DNA of 16,461 nucleotides from Pilaira anomala (lineage: Eukaryota; Mucoromycota; Mucoromycetes; Mucorales; Mucoraceae), in NCBI GenBank assembly GCA_025716855.1, contig JAIXMQ010000179.1, positions 1 to 16,461 of the forward strand. Direction: 5' to 3'. The notes under the pieces were generated by a model. That model saw only the letters and a program-made list of their open reading frames with translations, searched no databases and was not told where the DNA came from. How positions within the stretch are numbered: position 1 is the first letter of the stretch; each line of letters starts with the position of its first letter. Below, piece by piece: positions 9,601 through 16,443 of the stretch. Made by a program: the position numbers and the translations under genes.

Positions 9601-9808
9601 CGTAACAGAGTTATAATAGTACTTTTCTTTTCGTGTTTTATTTTAATTTTAACTTTACCTATTTCTCTTTTCCATTTCAAACAGATGCAATGATGCGACG
9701 ACAATGGATGATGAATAATATACCATCATAAAATAATTGTATAGAATTTTATACTCACTTGTAAAATTTTAAGCTTCTTACGCAGAAAAATGAGTTTCTA
9801 GTAAAAAT
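9601..9808. other. Short spacer without a clear gene
   Basis: AT-rich sequence with a run of T/C. Nothing is recognised other than possible 5' sequence of the small minus-strand gene at 9184-9600. Confidence 0.4.
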
Positions 9809-9900
9809 TCGAACTCCGACAAAAAAGTCCGACCCGGACATAAAATTTAAAACTCCGATAAAAGTTTAAACTCCGACATATTTTCAAACTCCGAAAATTT
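9809..9900 (+). repeat. Cluster of AACTCCGA(C) motifs
   Basis: AACTCCGA occurs at 9812, 9851, 9869 and 9887, with GTCCGAC and CCCGGAC between the first two. The 20-mer ATAAAATTTAAAACTCCGAT (9840-9859) recurs with two changes at 13038-13057, on the far side of the LINE. A sequence GGGAATTTTTCGGGGTCTCA follows (9910-9929), close to the proposed LINE 5' end. The cluster looks like part of a repeat family, possibly a transposon end. Its identity is unknown. Confidence 0.5.
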
Positions 9901-9942
9901 CCTTATATGGGAATTTTTCGGGGTCTCAAATAATGCTTATAA

Positions 9943-10496
9943 AGGGTTGTCATTATCTTGTCATTAATCCAATTATTACTTATATTACAAAACTTATTCA
10001 ATGAAGTACATATACCGATTATTAATAATAATAGACAATCAGAATTCTTTAATCCAAAAACTGGTGTACTCCAAGGATCTGTGCTATCTCCACATCTATA
10101 CTCTATCTTTATCAATTCCTTAATAGAAAACATCCGAGGGTATACAAATTCAAACATAAATTTTATTAATACACATAATACAGATCGTTATCCTTTTGTA
10201 AATACACTTCTCTTTGCAGATGATGTAGCATCAATTGGTACTGAACAAGAAATACATGGAATTTTGAAAATAATGGAATCACACTCCTTACAACTTGGAT
10301 ATAGATGGTCACCTCCAAAATGTCAAGTCATAAAAGATCCAACACCAACTATCTTTAAAATATACAACGAAATAATTCATGAACAAAAAATAATCACTTA
10401 CCTTGGATTACCCTTCAACAACAAAGGAATATGTGAACAACAATTCTTGGAAGTCACCCATGAAAAAGTAACAAAGAAAATGCAAGTTCTAAGCTA
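9943..10496 (+). pseudogene. LINE reverse transcriptase, upstream fragment (palm)
   Basis: The frame opens after a TAA at 9940-9942, and no ATG marks a real start. It contains motif B (G-V-L-Q-G-S-V-L-S-P-H-L-Y-S) and the catalytic F-A-D-D (10213-10224), then the thumb-proximal Y-L-G-L-P-F motif. These place it in the LINE-type RVT_1 family that copies element RNA at a nicked target. Motif A with the first catalytic aspartate is absent, so the product cannot be active. The frame is cut at 10496 by a TA-flanked insertion; the next bases read T-T-R-G-K, which belong to the inserted element. The continuation is at 11705. Confidence 0.85.
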
Positions 10497-10512
10497 CACA
10501 ACCAGAGGAAAA
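10497..10512 (+). repeat. Left terminal inverted repeat of the TA-inserting element
   Basis: CACAACCAGAGGAAAA, preceded by TA, pairs perfectly with 11687-11702. This is the expected transposase binding and cleavage end. Confidence 0.9.
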
Positions 10513-10732
10513 GTCTGCGTTTTTGTTTACTTTTTTTTCCAAAAGAGTAATCTATGTTACCCAGGGATAAAATCGCCTTATTGGGATTCAAAAATTTGTT
10601 TGTTTACCTTCCTTCATAAATAAATAAATAGAAAATAAATAGAAATATTCAGAAAACGTAGTTTATTTTTCAGAAGAAATGGCTACGTAAGCAAAAAAAC
10701 GGCAAGTTACTACGTCAGCAAAGACAGATCAC

Positions 10733-10757
10733 AAAAAAAAAAAAAAAAAAAAAAAAA
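10733..10757 (+). repeat. 25-base poly(A) run inside the inserted element
   Basis: A homopolymer of 25 A follows GACAGATCAC. It may mark the tail of a retroposed piece nested in the element or a simple expansion. Confidence 0.85.
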
Positions 10758-11243
10758 CTCCAAGTCTTTCAGGCCAAGATCAGAAAGCACAAGGATTTGG
10801 CAGATAGAGTAGCAAGTAAAGCTATGAAAAAAAAATTAGTACTTCATTCAGCTAATGAATTCAAAGAAATTACTCACATTTTATTCATTTTTTGACAAAG
10901 AATTAAGTGCTATATAAAAATATTATTCGTAAAGTATTTAAAATAATCAAGATTACTTACCTTCTTACTATTAATGAAAGACGCGTTGAATTTCTGTCAT
11001 TAAAGAATAAATCAAATCAAACCACTTACAGTTTACAAAAAAGCAAAGTCTAGAGCGAAAGCATAGAAAGATGTTTATAATTTTGTCTTCAAAAATGAGT
11101 TTTTAAGTAAAGGTTACCTTTTGAGACTAGAGCAGCGTTTAAAAGAGCTATAAAATTAAATAGTTAGACGTGTATTGCTCTACGCGAGTTAACGCTTTTA
11201 TATATCTTTTCATCAACGTAAGCAGGTTTTTGACTCTTCGGTT

Positions 11244-11271
11244 GTCTCTATAACACGTCGTCTCTATAACA
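11244..11271 (+). repeat. Paired GTCTCTATAACA motif
   Basis: GTCTCTATAACA occurs at 11244-11255 and 11260-11271, 16 bases apart. It resembles the GTTATAGAGAC-type words found near ends of pogo-like elements, so it may be a subterminal transposase site or the end of an older nested element. Confidence 0.4.
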
Positions 11272-11472
11272 TGATGTTCAGGAATCAAAATGAAGATTAA
11301 GTTTTTTTTCTAAGTCTTTTGTTTTTTCAAAAATCAAATTTTTTCTCTCTCTCTTTCTTTTTGTCCAATAAATTTTGCCATTTTATCGTCGTACTCAATA
11401 AAAAGCCCAAAAAATACACTTTTGTCCATTTGCGCAACCTCATTGCAGCTTTGTTTTCCATTAAACTGCACG

Positions 11473-11560
11473 ATAAAGGTTTTGTCTTCCCTTGAGCAGC
11501 TTAATAAAGGTTTTGTATTCCCTTGAGCAGCTCAATAAAGGTTTTTGTATTCCCATTAAC
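11473..11560 (+). repeat. 31-bp tandem repeat, nearly three copies
   Basis: Units start at 11473, 11504 and 11535 with ATAAAGGTTTTGT(C/A)TTCCC. The first two continue as TTGAGCAGCT; the third diverges after TTCCC. The exact 31-bp period and near identity indicate recent local duplication inside the inserted element. Confidence 0.85.
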
Positions 11561-11686
11561 AGTTGTTTATTTTGAAATATCTGACGTATTTTTTTTCTTC
11601 CAATAAAAAGACTTAATTTTTGTAAAAAAAAAAAAAATTACTCGGGGAATTTACTTTTTGGCTCAAAAATCAAGAAAAACTCTTAT

Positions 11687-11702
11687 TTTTCCTCTGGTTG
11701 TG
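11687..11702 (-). repeat. Right terminal inverted repeat of the TA-inserting element
   Basis: TTTTCCTCTGGTTGTG, followed by TA, is the exact inverse of 10497-10512. Confidence 0.9.
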
Positions 11703-11704
11703 TA

Positions 11705-12641
11705 TATCGGTGCAAGATCAAATGCATTCTCAACAACACTCAGCATCAAATTATATAAATCATTTATTCGACCTAAAATAGAATATGGATTATCAGTAAT
11801 GAAATTCAATAAACAAAATATCACAAGACTAGAAAGAATACAAGCAGATTGTTTACGTATGATTGTAGGTGGACATCGAACAGCATCAATGAAGTCTTTC
11901 TCAGTAATGACTAATACACCATGGATGGAAACTCGATTATACACCTTAAACACCAGATACCTTCTGCGATTACAAACATTACCAACTAATTCCCTAGTAT
12001 ACAAATTACATCAAAATCTTGATAGGTATCATCGAATCACCTTATTACAAAAGAAAAACCCAATCTATCAACAATATGTAACCGACCCACAGGTTACAAA
12101 CTCTAATAACAGCCAAAACCAAACCTATTTTAACTTAAATTATTCTACATTATCAAATATTATTAACAATTATAGACATGATCTTCTCATCTCTTCAAAT
12201 GAACTGATGATTAAATCATATCTTTATACCTTACAATTAGACCCAATTTTTATTATCCGTATGACAAGAAAGGGACGAAGACGAGTCCTGATGTGGCGAA
12301 TGAACTGGTTACCTGGTAGAAAAAACATTTGTCATTGTGGAGGTGAAACTTCAAGAAACCATATTCTTATTTGTGAGGTTATTCCATCTGAATTTTGGGA
12401 AAATATGCAACGATCACATTATAATAATATTCACCCGTTCGACCGAATATTGCAACAACTACCTACAGCCAAACCTAAAACAGCTACAATTAAAAAACAA
12501 TTACTACAAAAATGGAATCCCATCTGGTCTGATCTCCTAAACATTCTCTTACTTCTCGATCAGATCTGCTATCAACCACAACAAGTTTTCGAAATAGAAC
12601 CTGACCCCGGTGAACTATTTTATAAATGGCTTACAGAGTAA
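11705..12641 (+). pseudogene. LINE reverse transcriptase, downstream fragment with zinc-binding C-terminus
   Basis: This is the continuation of the frame at 9943-10496. It reads I-G-A-R-S-N-A-F-S-T-T-L and then S-F-I-R-P-K-I-E-Y-G, the thumb/connector typical of fungal LINEs. It ends with a zf-RVT-like region: W-R-M-N-W-L-P-G-R followed by C-H-C-x7-H-x3-C (about 12330-12375). The stop is at 12639-12641. An ATG-started open frame beginning in the inserted element (11658) runs through it, but its first residues come from that element. No inactivating change other than the insertion and the 5' truncation is seen. Confidence 0.82.
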
Positions 12642-12692
12642 AAAAAAAATATATATATATAAAAAAAAAAAAATAGAAAAAAAAAAAAAAAA
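12642..12692 (+). repeat. A-rich tail with (AT)n at the LINE 3' end
   Basis: Directly after the LINE stop come nine A, an (AT)5 stretch, and two more A runs split by TAG. An A-rich tail is expected where target-primed reverse transcription began. Read from the other side it could also be the T-rich end of the minus-strand tRNA-derived unit. Confidence 0.65.
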
Positions 12693-12895
12693 ACTCTTAT
12701 TACACGAGGTCAAATAAAAGTAAAAAATAGAGTTATAGCTACGTAGAACATGGAGTTTTGAATGTTAGAAGCTGAAATTACTTTCATTAAAATCGGAATA
12801 AAATTCTATCTTATAAATATAGCACTTATAATAGTTTAATATTTGATCCTGTTGCACAATTGAATAGTTTATTAAAGAAATACTAAATAGTATTG
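12693..12895. other. Spacer between LINE tail and tRNA-like unit
   Basis: AT-rich sequence with no gene seen. If the tRNA-like unit at 12896-12975 is the head of a SINE on the minus strand, this is its body, ending at the T-rich stretch before 12693. Confidence 0.35.
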
Positions 12896-12975
12896 TGACC
12901 CTGGATCGAATCCAGGGCCCACTAAGTCTATCACGTAAATAGCTGACGCTCTACCCACTTGACCAAAAGCCCACA
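12896..12975 (-). ncRNA. tRNA-derived pol III unit (SINE head or tRNA pseudogene)
   Basis: On the minus strand a box A (TGGTCAAGTGGGTAGAGC, plus 12948-12965) and a box B (GGATTCGATCC, plus 12903-12913) lie at tRNA-like spacing. Between them CTAT-TTACGTG-ATAG (12928-12942) forms an anticodon-like hairpin with ACG in the anticodon position. The T arm pairs as CCTGG/CCAGG, but its loop is shifted by one base, the D stem is imperfect, and the 7-base acceptor stem does not form. TTGTG and CACAA at the edges pair, but four bases too far out. A working tRNA is unlikely. Pol III promoter elements kept with a lost acceptor stem fit a SINE or a decayed tRNA. Confidence 0.6.
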
Positions 12976-13037
12976 AGTTTCCTGGGAGGACATTTTTAAA
13001 AATCGCTATATTAAACCGAGACTCCCAAAAAAGGAAA

Positions 13038-13057
13038 ATAAAATTTGAAACTCCGAC
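13038..13057 (+). repeat. Copy of the AACTCCGAC repeat
   Basis: ATAAAATTTGAAACTCCGAC matches 9840-9859 at 18 of 20 bases in direct orientation. CGAGACTCCCAAAAAAGG lies just before it (13017-13034) and resembles the reverse complement of TTTTTCGGGGTCTCA at 9915-9929. It borders the broken end of the gene fragment at 13065-13191, so an unknown repeat joins the gene here. Confidence 0.45.
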
Positions 13058-13064
13058 GGGCCTA

Positions 13065-13191
13065 TATTCCCTAAGATCCTTTTTGTTCCTTCGTCACCGT
13101 CGTACAATTTTCCTGCTTCTGCAGCACCATATTCAATACTTTCATCATGACCAATTCGATTTTTACAAAAAATCATATTGAGGATTAATCC
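13065..13191 (-). pseudogene. C-terminal fragment of the gene split by the DDE element (E-Y-G-A-A-E-A-G-K motif)
   Basis: Reading minus from 13191 the frame gives G-L-I-L-N-M-I-F-C-K-N-R-I-G-H-D and then E-S-I-E-Y-G-A-A-E-A-G-K-L-Y-D-G, ending G-T-K-R-I-L-G before unrelated repeat sequence. From memory, E-(Y/F)-G-A-x-E-A-G-K followed by G-T-K is a conserved block of a large uncharacterised Rhizophagus protein family. In that family it comes shortly after the K-K-M-G-x-R block found at the end of 15749-16443. This piece therefore looks like the downstream part of that gene, left on the other side of the inserted transposase segment. The C-terminus beyond G-T-K is lost at about 13065. The E...EAGK spacing recalls nuclease-like folds, but function is not known. 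Confidence 0.55.
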
Positions 13192-13274
13192 TTATGAATA
13201 GTTTAATATTGTTTTTTAGAAATGTACCACATTTCATTATTTATAATTAATTCTTTGTTTTATTATATTAGTTT

Positions 13275-14860
13275 TTAATATTTTATATTTTGTTTAAGAA
13301 AATATTCTTTAATAATTGTTTTTTCATTAAAATCTTTCTCATTAACCCAGGAATTATCTGTTATATCATAATCTTTCCATTTTACTAAAAATTCATAATT
13401 ACCATCTTTATTTAAAGTATGTTCCACTCTATGTTCTATTTCATAAAAATTATTGTTTTTATTTATATCTCTAATTAAATTTGAATTTATTTTTCTACTA
13501 CTTTTACCCTTTTTTCTTTTCTTTTTATTTAAATTATTATATTCTGGAAAATCTATATCGTCATTATTATCATTAGTTATATTTTCATTAATTTGTTCAT
13601 CATCAATTATCATATTATCATCTATATCTAAATCAGAAAAATCAATTTGTAATTTACTCATTATTTTAATTTTATTCATTTGTTTTATTTGGTTATTTAA
13701 TACAATATCAATTAATTTTTCATCAGATGGAAATTCAAAATCTTGTTCACACCATAATTTATGATTATCTTGTGTAATAATATTAAATGTTTCTGTAAAT
13801 AGTTTTATATTTCTTAATAAAAAAGCTACTTTTAATTGTAGATTAGTACATTTATAATCATCTGTTTTTAATGTTGAGTTATTATTTGAAAATCTTTTAA
13901 AGGTATTACCTAATTCAGCAAATACATTTTCTATAGCTGATCTAAAACTACTAAAAACATCATTAAAATGTTTTTCTTCTATATTTAAATCTTCATTTGG
14001 TTCTTTTCTTATAGGGTAGAAAAAATTATTATCACTTAAATTTATTTTTTTATTTTTACAAAAATTTTCAAATTGATTTATAAATAAAGTATAGCCTCCA
14101 TCTACTGCTATGACATCTCTTTTATCTATTTTATCATATATTTTCATATTAAGGAACATACCACCATCTGATGATATACCGCATAATAAACTTTGTGAAA
14201 CTGAAATCACAAGGTTATTTATATCAGTTAAAACTTGGGTTCTTAAACCTGCAGTTTTTAATTTATACGACCATCTTTTTTGTTGTGAAATGTCTGGTTT
14301 ATCATATTCTATGTTACTATCGTGACCATCAAGCATTAAAGTAATATTTTTAAAATTAACTGGATTTTTAATGATGGCAGAGTAAACTCTTATTTTAATA
14401 TTTGAAAACATATTTTTAAGACATAAATCAACATATTTATTTAAATTTTCATAATTAGTTATCCAAAATTCTTTGTAAAATTTAAAAAATAATGAATAAG
14501 GTAAGTTTCTTTTCATATCTTTACTTGTAACACCTGATATTAGATGATATATTATATATAAACCTTTTTCTATTTCAAAGTAAGGGGAAGGATAATCTTT
14601 ATTTGTATATAATTTTGTTAGGAAAAAAAATACAGCTGTATATCCTAATTTATTTACTAATTCATTTTTAATATTGTTTATATCTTTAATATATTTTAGT
14701 TCTGTACGATGTTTATAATTATTTTGTTTTTTTTTCCAATTTTCATTTATAAATTGCCATTCATTTAAAAGTTTAATTTATCAATTTCATCTTGTAATAG
14801 CTTTTTATAATTTTTAATATCTTCTTTATTTAAACTAGAGTGATATTCTTCAAAAACCAT
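13275..14860 (-). pseudogene. DDE_4-type transposase fused to a C-terminal chromodomain, one N-terminal frameshift
   Basis: The main frame runs from ATG 14516 to 13275 (413 codons). Coding sequence continues upstream without a stop through I-E-K-G-L-Y-I-I-Y-H-L to about 14770, where a TAA (14765-14767) closes the other frame, which starts at ATG 14860 (M-V-F-E-E-Y-H-S-S-L-N-K-E-D). One lost base would join them into about 528 codons. Numbered from ATG 14516, D63 (M-L-D-G-H-D), D139 (A-V-D-G-G-Y) and E196 (F-R-S-A-I-E-N) fit the DDE_Tnp_4 catalytic triad, with a G-L-R-T-Q-V block between. An acidic Asn/Asp-rich linker (290-330) and a basic K-K-K-R-K-K-G-K nuclear-signal-like stretch (331-338) lead to a chromodomain (358-408). 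Its methyl-lysine cage positions are all aromatic: Y358, W380 and Y383; W390 is also kept. The fusion would bring the transposase to methylated histone H3. Family assignment is from motif recognition. If the 413-codon form is the true product, it may be intact. Confidence 0.75.
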
Positions 14861-14958
14861 ATTATATGATATATAATAGTTGTAAATACATTTTTATTTT
14901 TAATGAAATTCAATTGATCTTAAAATAGGATGCATGATTGTAACTATTAGGTTCATTG

Positions 14959-15068
14959 AAAATTAAAAATTGTCAAAATATTTTGACGTTTTTTTATTTT
15001 CAAACTCAGATAAAATATTTTTCAGTATTTATGGATAAATATTTATCCATAAATCGTCAAAAATAAAA
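14959..15068 (+). repeat. Direct repeat copy 1, palindrome-bearing
   Basis: The first 36 bases are identical to 15246-15281. They contain the perfect 16-base palindrome GTCAAAATATTTTGAC (14972-14987). TTTTGACG (14981-14988) and CGTCAAAA (15055-15062) are inverted partners bounding about 80 bases, so each copy can fold into a stem-loop or be a miniature element. Confidence 0.8.
15027..15054. repeat. 28-bp perfect palindrome
   Basis: The sequence centred between 15040 and 15041 (ATGGATAAAT / ATTTATCCAT, extended by ATTT and AAAT) is identical on both strands over 28 bases. It sits inside repeat copy 1 and is broken in copy 2. It could be a cruciform or a binding site for a dimeric protein. Confidence 0.85.
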
Positions 15069-15245
15069 ATAACAAAAATTTAATTATTAGTTTTATAAAA
15101 TTTTGTAACCATAGGAATAAATTGTTTGAGAAATAACTTGTACATAAAATATAGAAAGAATATATTTAGTAACCTAGCAACTAACCACCAATGGAATCAA
15201 CTCCGATGTCTACTGTAAGCAGTTCTCATTAGCAAATCTTGAATA

Positions 15246-15350
15246 AAAATTAAAAATTGTCAAAATATTTTGACGTTTTTTATATTTTTAAATTCAGAAA
15301 AAAAATTCATTTTTGGATAAATGATTTTCCGTAAAACGTCAAAAATAAAA
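15246..15350 (+). repeat. Direct repeat copy 2, palindrome-bearing
   Basis: This is the second copy, 287 bases downstream. It has the same 36-base identical head, the same palindrome (15259-15274), and a matching end CGTCAAAAATAAAA (15337-15350). The middle has diverged from copy 1 but keeps GGATAAAT. Confidence 0.8.
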
Positions 15351-15748
15351 GAAATAAATAAACTTAATACATATATAAAAAGTCGTACTAATAATTTATA
15401 TGTCATTACATAAAATTAAAAGTTTGACTTTTTTTTTATTTCTTTAATATAATTATGATTGTTATATTTTGATGACAAGTCAAAACAATCACAATCTATA
15501 AATAATAATTATTTATATATATATTAAGTTTATTTAATTATTCAGTTAAATTAATCTTACTGATAATGAATATTATTATATTAGTTCCTCATTTTTGCGG
15601 AACCAATTATTTTTATTTTTTTTCTTATTATTAGATTTATTATGTAAAAATAAAAAAAATTCATTTTTGGAAATTGTATTTTAGAATATATATTTAATTT
15701 ATTATTTAATTTTAAACCATTAAACATACAACATTTAATTATTTTGGA

Positions 15749-16443
15749 TTAACTCCCATTATATCTATATCCCATTTTTTTCCTTTTTCGCATTTCAATA
15801 CCTCCAATTGAACGATCCTTATTTTTTCTTTTACTAGAGCTTACACTAGAACATTCTTAACTGAAAAAATAATATTAATACAAAAGTGCTAAGCATAACT
15901 GATATAGTAATTTGTTTACCTGAGAACATCAATATTTTCTATACTGTCAAAGGAACTATCAATAAATTGCCAGACGTGAGATAAATACCAAGATTCCGTG
16001 TGGGCATTTTTCAATTTGTCCGATTCGTACAATCTCAACAATGTGTAAATAGAATGTCTGATCCAGTCAAAATCACTCGAGAGTTCGAAACTATAATTCT
16101 TGTCAAAGTCTTGTGTTTTAAAGATTTCACGTCGTATAGCAGTAGTTGTAGTCTTGTTGAAGCTATTCAAGCAGTTACATAAAGCTAAGGGCATTCTGTG
16201 CACCTCCTTTTTATTGAATAATTCGATTTCTTTTAATTCATTATCATTGAAAACATTGTATTTGACAAAATTCTTATCGCTGACGTCAATAATGAACGAA
16301 TGACTAGGATGTTCTTCCACACATTGCATTCCGAAAGCATACAGTTCATCCTCTACACATTTTCCACTTGATAAATACCATTTGTCTTCCTTTTTCATCG
16401 CGTTGAAATTTTGTTCGAACCTCGATTTTAGATCTTGTATCAT
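15749..16443 (-). pseudogene. N-terminal part of an uncharacterised, probably lineage-specific gene, broken
   Basis: Exon 1 (16443-15920, frame open to the window edge, so the true start may be outside) encodes about 175 residues with D-F-D-W-I-R-H-S-I-Y-T-L-L-R-L-Y-E, then E-S-W-Y-L-S-H-V-W-Q-F-I-D. From memory these are typical of a large Rhizophagus family of unknown function. A 59-nt intron (15861-15919; CTCAG|GTAAAC ... TTTTTCAG|TTAAG) leads to exon 2, which in the family frame reads E-C-S-S-V-S-S-S-K-R-K-N-K-D-R-S and then R-K-R-K-K-M-G-Y-R-Y-N. Exon 2 begins with a TAA codon in that frame, so a premature stop follows the splice. The frame ends at TAA 15749-15751, where the transposase-bearing segment begins. 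The gene is thus broken by a nonsense codon and by the insertion. No function can be given. Confidence 0.6.
15861..15919 (-). other. Intron in the broken lineage-specific gene (59 nt)
   Basis: The donor is CTCAG|GTAAAC and the acceptor TTTTTTCAG|TTAAGAATG, with a T-rich run before the acceptor. The placement agrees with the switch from I-D-V-L to the Ser/Lys-rich block. Confidence 0.6.

Larger units (their letters stand above)
10497..11702 (+). mobile_element. Non-autonomous TA-inserting DNA transposon (Tc1/mariner-like), 1206 bp
   Basis: The ends are CACAACCAGAGGAAAA (10497-10512) and its exact reverse complement (11687-11702). Weaker similarity extends inward to about 50 bases on both sides. 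A TA dinucleotide sits directly outside each end (10495-10496 and 11703-11704). Removing the element with one TA brings the two LINE reverse transcriptase pieces into one frame, so the borders are base-exact. TA duplication with a CA-starting TIR is the hallmark of the Tc1/mariner/pogo group. No transposase is encoded. A stretch after an A run (10733-10757) reads A-D-R-V-A-S-K-A-M-K-K-K-L-V in one frame and could be decayed coding sequence. The strand is arbitrary. Confidence 0.85.
9943..12690 (+). mobile_element. 5'-truncated LINE (non-LTR retrotransposon), split by a later insertion
   Basis: Reverse transcriptase sequence in two pieces on one strand is followed by an A-rich tail (12642-12692). 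The fingers and motif A of the reverse transcriptase are missing at the 5' side, typical of 5' truncation during target-primed reverse transcription. The 5' border (about 9930-9943) is set only by the last upstream stop in frame. A convincing target duplication was not found. Confidence 0.8.
13189..15745 (-). mobile_element. Putative DNA transposon carrying the DDE_4-chromodomain gene, inserted in a gene
   Basis: The segment is flanked by GGATTAATCC (13182-13191) and GGATTAACTCCC (15746-15757). It separates two pieces of what appears to be one minus-strand gene. It carries one transposase gene and two copies of a palindrome-bearing repeat. Inverted terminal repeats were looked for at these borders and not found, so the exact ends are uncertain. 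The duplicated flank could be 7 to 10 bp if real. Confidence 0.45.
14861..15748. other. AT-rich region with repeats and palindromes, no gene
   Basis: No coding sequence is seen. It holds two direct repeat copies and a 28-bp palindrome (listed separately), and a stem-loop near 15456-15491 in which TGATTGTT pairs with AACAATCA and TTTTGA with TCAAAA. It lies upstream of the transposase start and probably contains its promoter and one end of its element. Confidence 0.55.

Noticed and set aside
12896..12975. Functional tRNA-Arg (anticodon ACG)
   Set aside because: The anticodon-like hairpin is present, but the acceptor stem does not pair at the right distance, the D stem is imperfect and the T loop is shifted.
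13453..14325. Plus-strand frames across the chromodomain transposase
   Set aside because: They are antisense to a gene with catalytic motifs and have Leu/Ser/Phe-rich composition.
13189..15745. Terminal inverted repeats of the DDE_4 element at the GGATTAA borders
   Set aside because: The inner sequences TTATGAATAG and the reverse complement of the other end (AAAATAATTAAATG) do not match, so TIRs cannot be claimed.
16000..16303. Plus-strand frames opposite the broken lineage-specific gene
   Set aside because: They are short antisense shadows without motifs.
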